Assembly: GCA_002455755.1 (NCBI GenBank)
Contig: DKLL01000102.1
Span: 3,950-9,708 of the forward strand
DNA: 5,759 nucleotides
Reading direction: 5' to 3'
DNA from: Acinetobacter sp. UBA6641
Lineage (GTDB): Bacteria > Pseudomonadota > Gammaproteobacteria > Pseudomonadales > Moraxellaceae
A program made the translations under genes and the position numbers. The notes beneath the pieces are model-generated. The model was not told where the DNA came from and did no database searches. It worked only from the letters and a program-made list of their open reading frames with translations. Below, one piece after another: positions 5,726 to 5,759 of this stretch (position 1 is the first letter of the stretch; the number at the start of each line of letters is the position of its first letter).

Positions 5726-5759
5726 AAAAAAATCGTGCTGAAGCAATTCAGCACGATTT
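5726..5759 (+). terminator. Rho-independent terminator of the trpF-trpB operon, at the window edge
   Basis: AAATCGTGCTGAA (5730-5742) pairs perfectly over 13 bases with TTCAGCACGATTT (5747-5759) around the tetraloop GCAA. A-rich DNA precedes it (5726-5732), and T's begin inside the second arm and probably go on past the edge. The symmetry suggests that it works from both sides. It implies that the operon ends after trpB here, with trpA transcribed separately. Confidence 0.85.

Noticed and set aside
1..5759. CRISPR array, tRNA, rRNA, transposase or toxin-antitoxin genes
   Set aside because: No regularly spaced repeats, tRNA-like folds or matching protein motifs were seen on either strand.

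Overview
The window looks like a chromosomal segment of an Acinetobacter-type gammaproteobacterium (Moraxellaceae). The reasons are the moderately AT-rich coding sequence, the style of the proteins, and a compact trpF-trpB pair closed by its own terminator, an arrangement I recall from Acinetobacter. The assignment comes from recognising the sequences, not from a database search.

Left part, all minus strand. From the left edge to 577 lies the N-terminal three quarters of a glycerophosphodiester phosphodiesterase whose end is outside the window. Positions 578-853 hold no certain gene. They contain a long inverted repeat, small hairpins and one doubtful 54-codon plus-strand reading frame. At 854-1432 is a PduO-type ATP:cob(I)alamin adenosyltransferase. 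It is preceded by a rho-independent terminator (1455-1487) that closes the upstream gene. At 1533-3398 is a TonB-dependent outer-membrane receptor of the BtuB type. Its leader (3448-3631) is a well-formed cobalamin riboswitch, followed by a G-looped hairpin next to the ribosome binding site. Together these form a vitamin B12 salvage unit: the receptor brings corrinoid across the outer membrane, the adenosyltransferase converts it to the coenzyme form, and the riboswitch shuts the unit down when cobalamin is plentiful.

Right part, plus strand. A 168-bp divergent promoter region separates the riboswitch from trpF (3800-4441), phosphoribosylanthranilate isomerase. trpF overlaps trpB, the tryptophan synthase beta chain, by 17 bp. 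trpB starts at a GTG at 4425 behind a clear AAGGAG.

The main anomaly is in trpB. The gene is full length and its frame is intact to 5651, but codon 186 is TAA (4980-4982), where the family normally has arginine. The gene is therefore interrupted unless this is a sequence error, a read-through site or a split protein. Directly after the trpB stop sits a GC-rich double-hairpin palindromic element (5654-5724), then a perfect 13-bp hairpin terminator that runs to the window edge.
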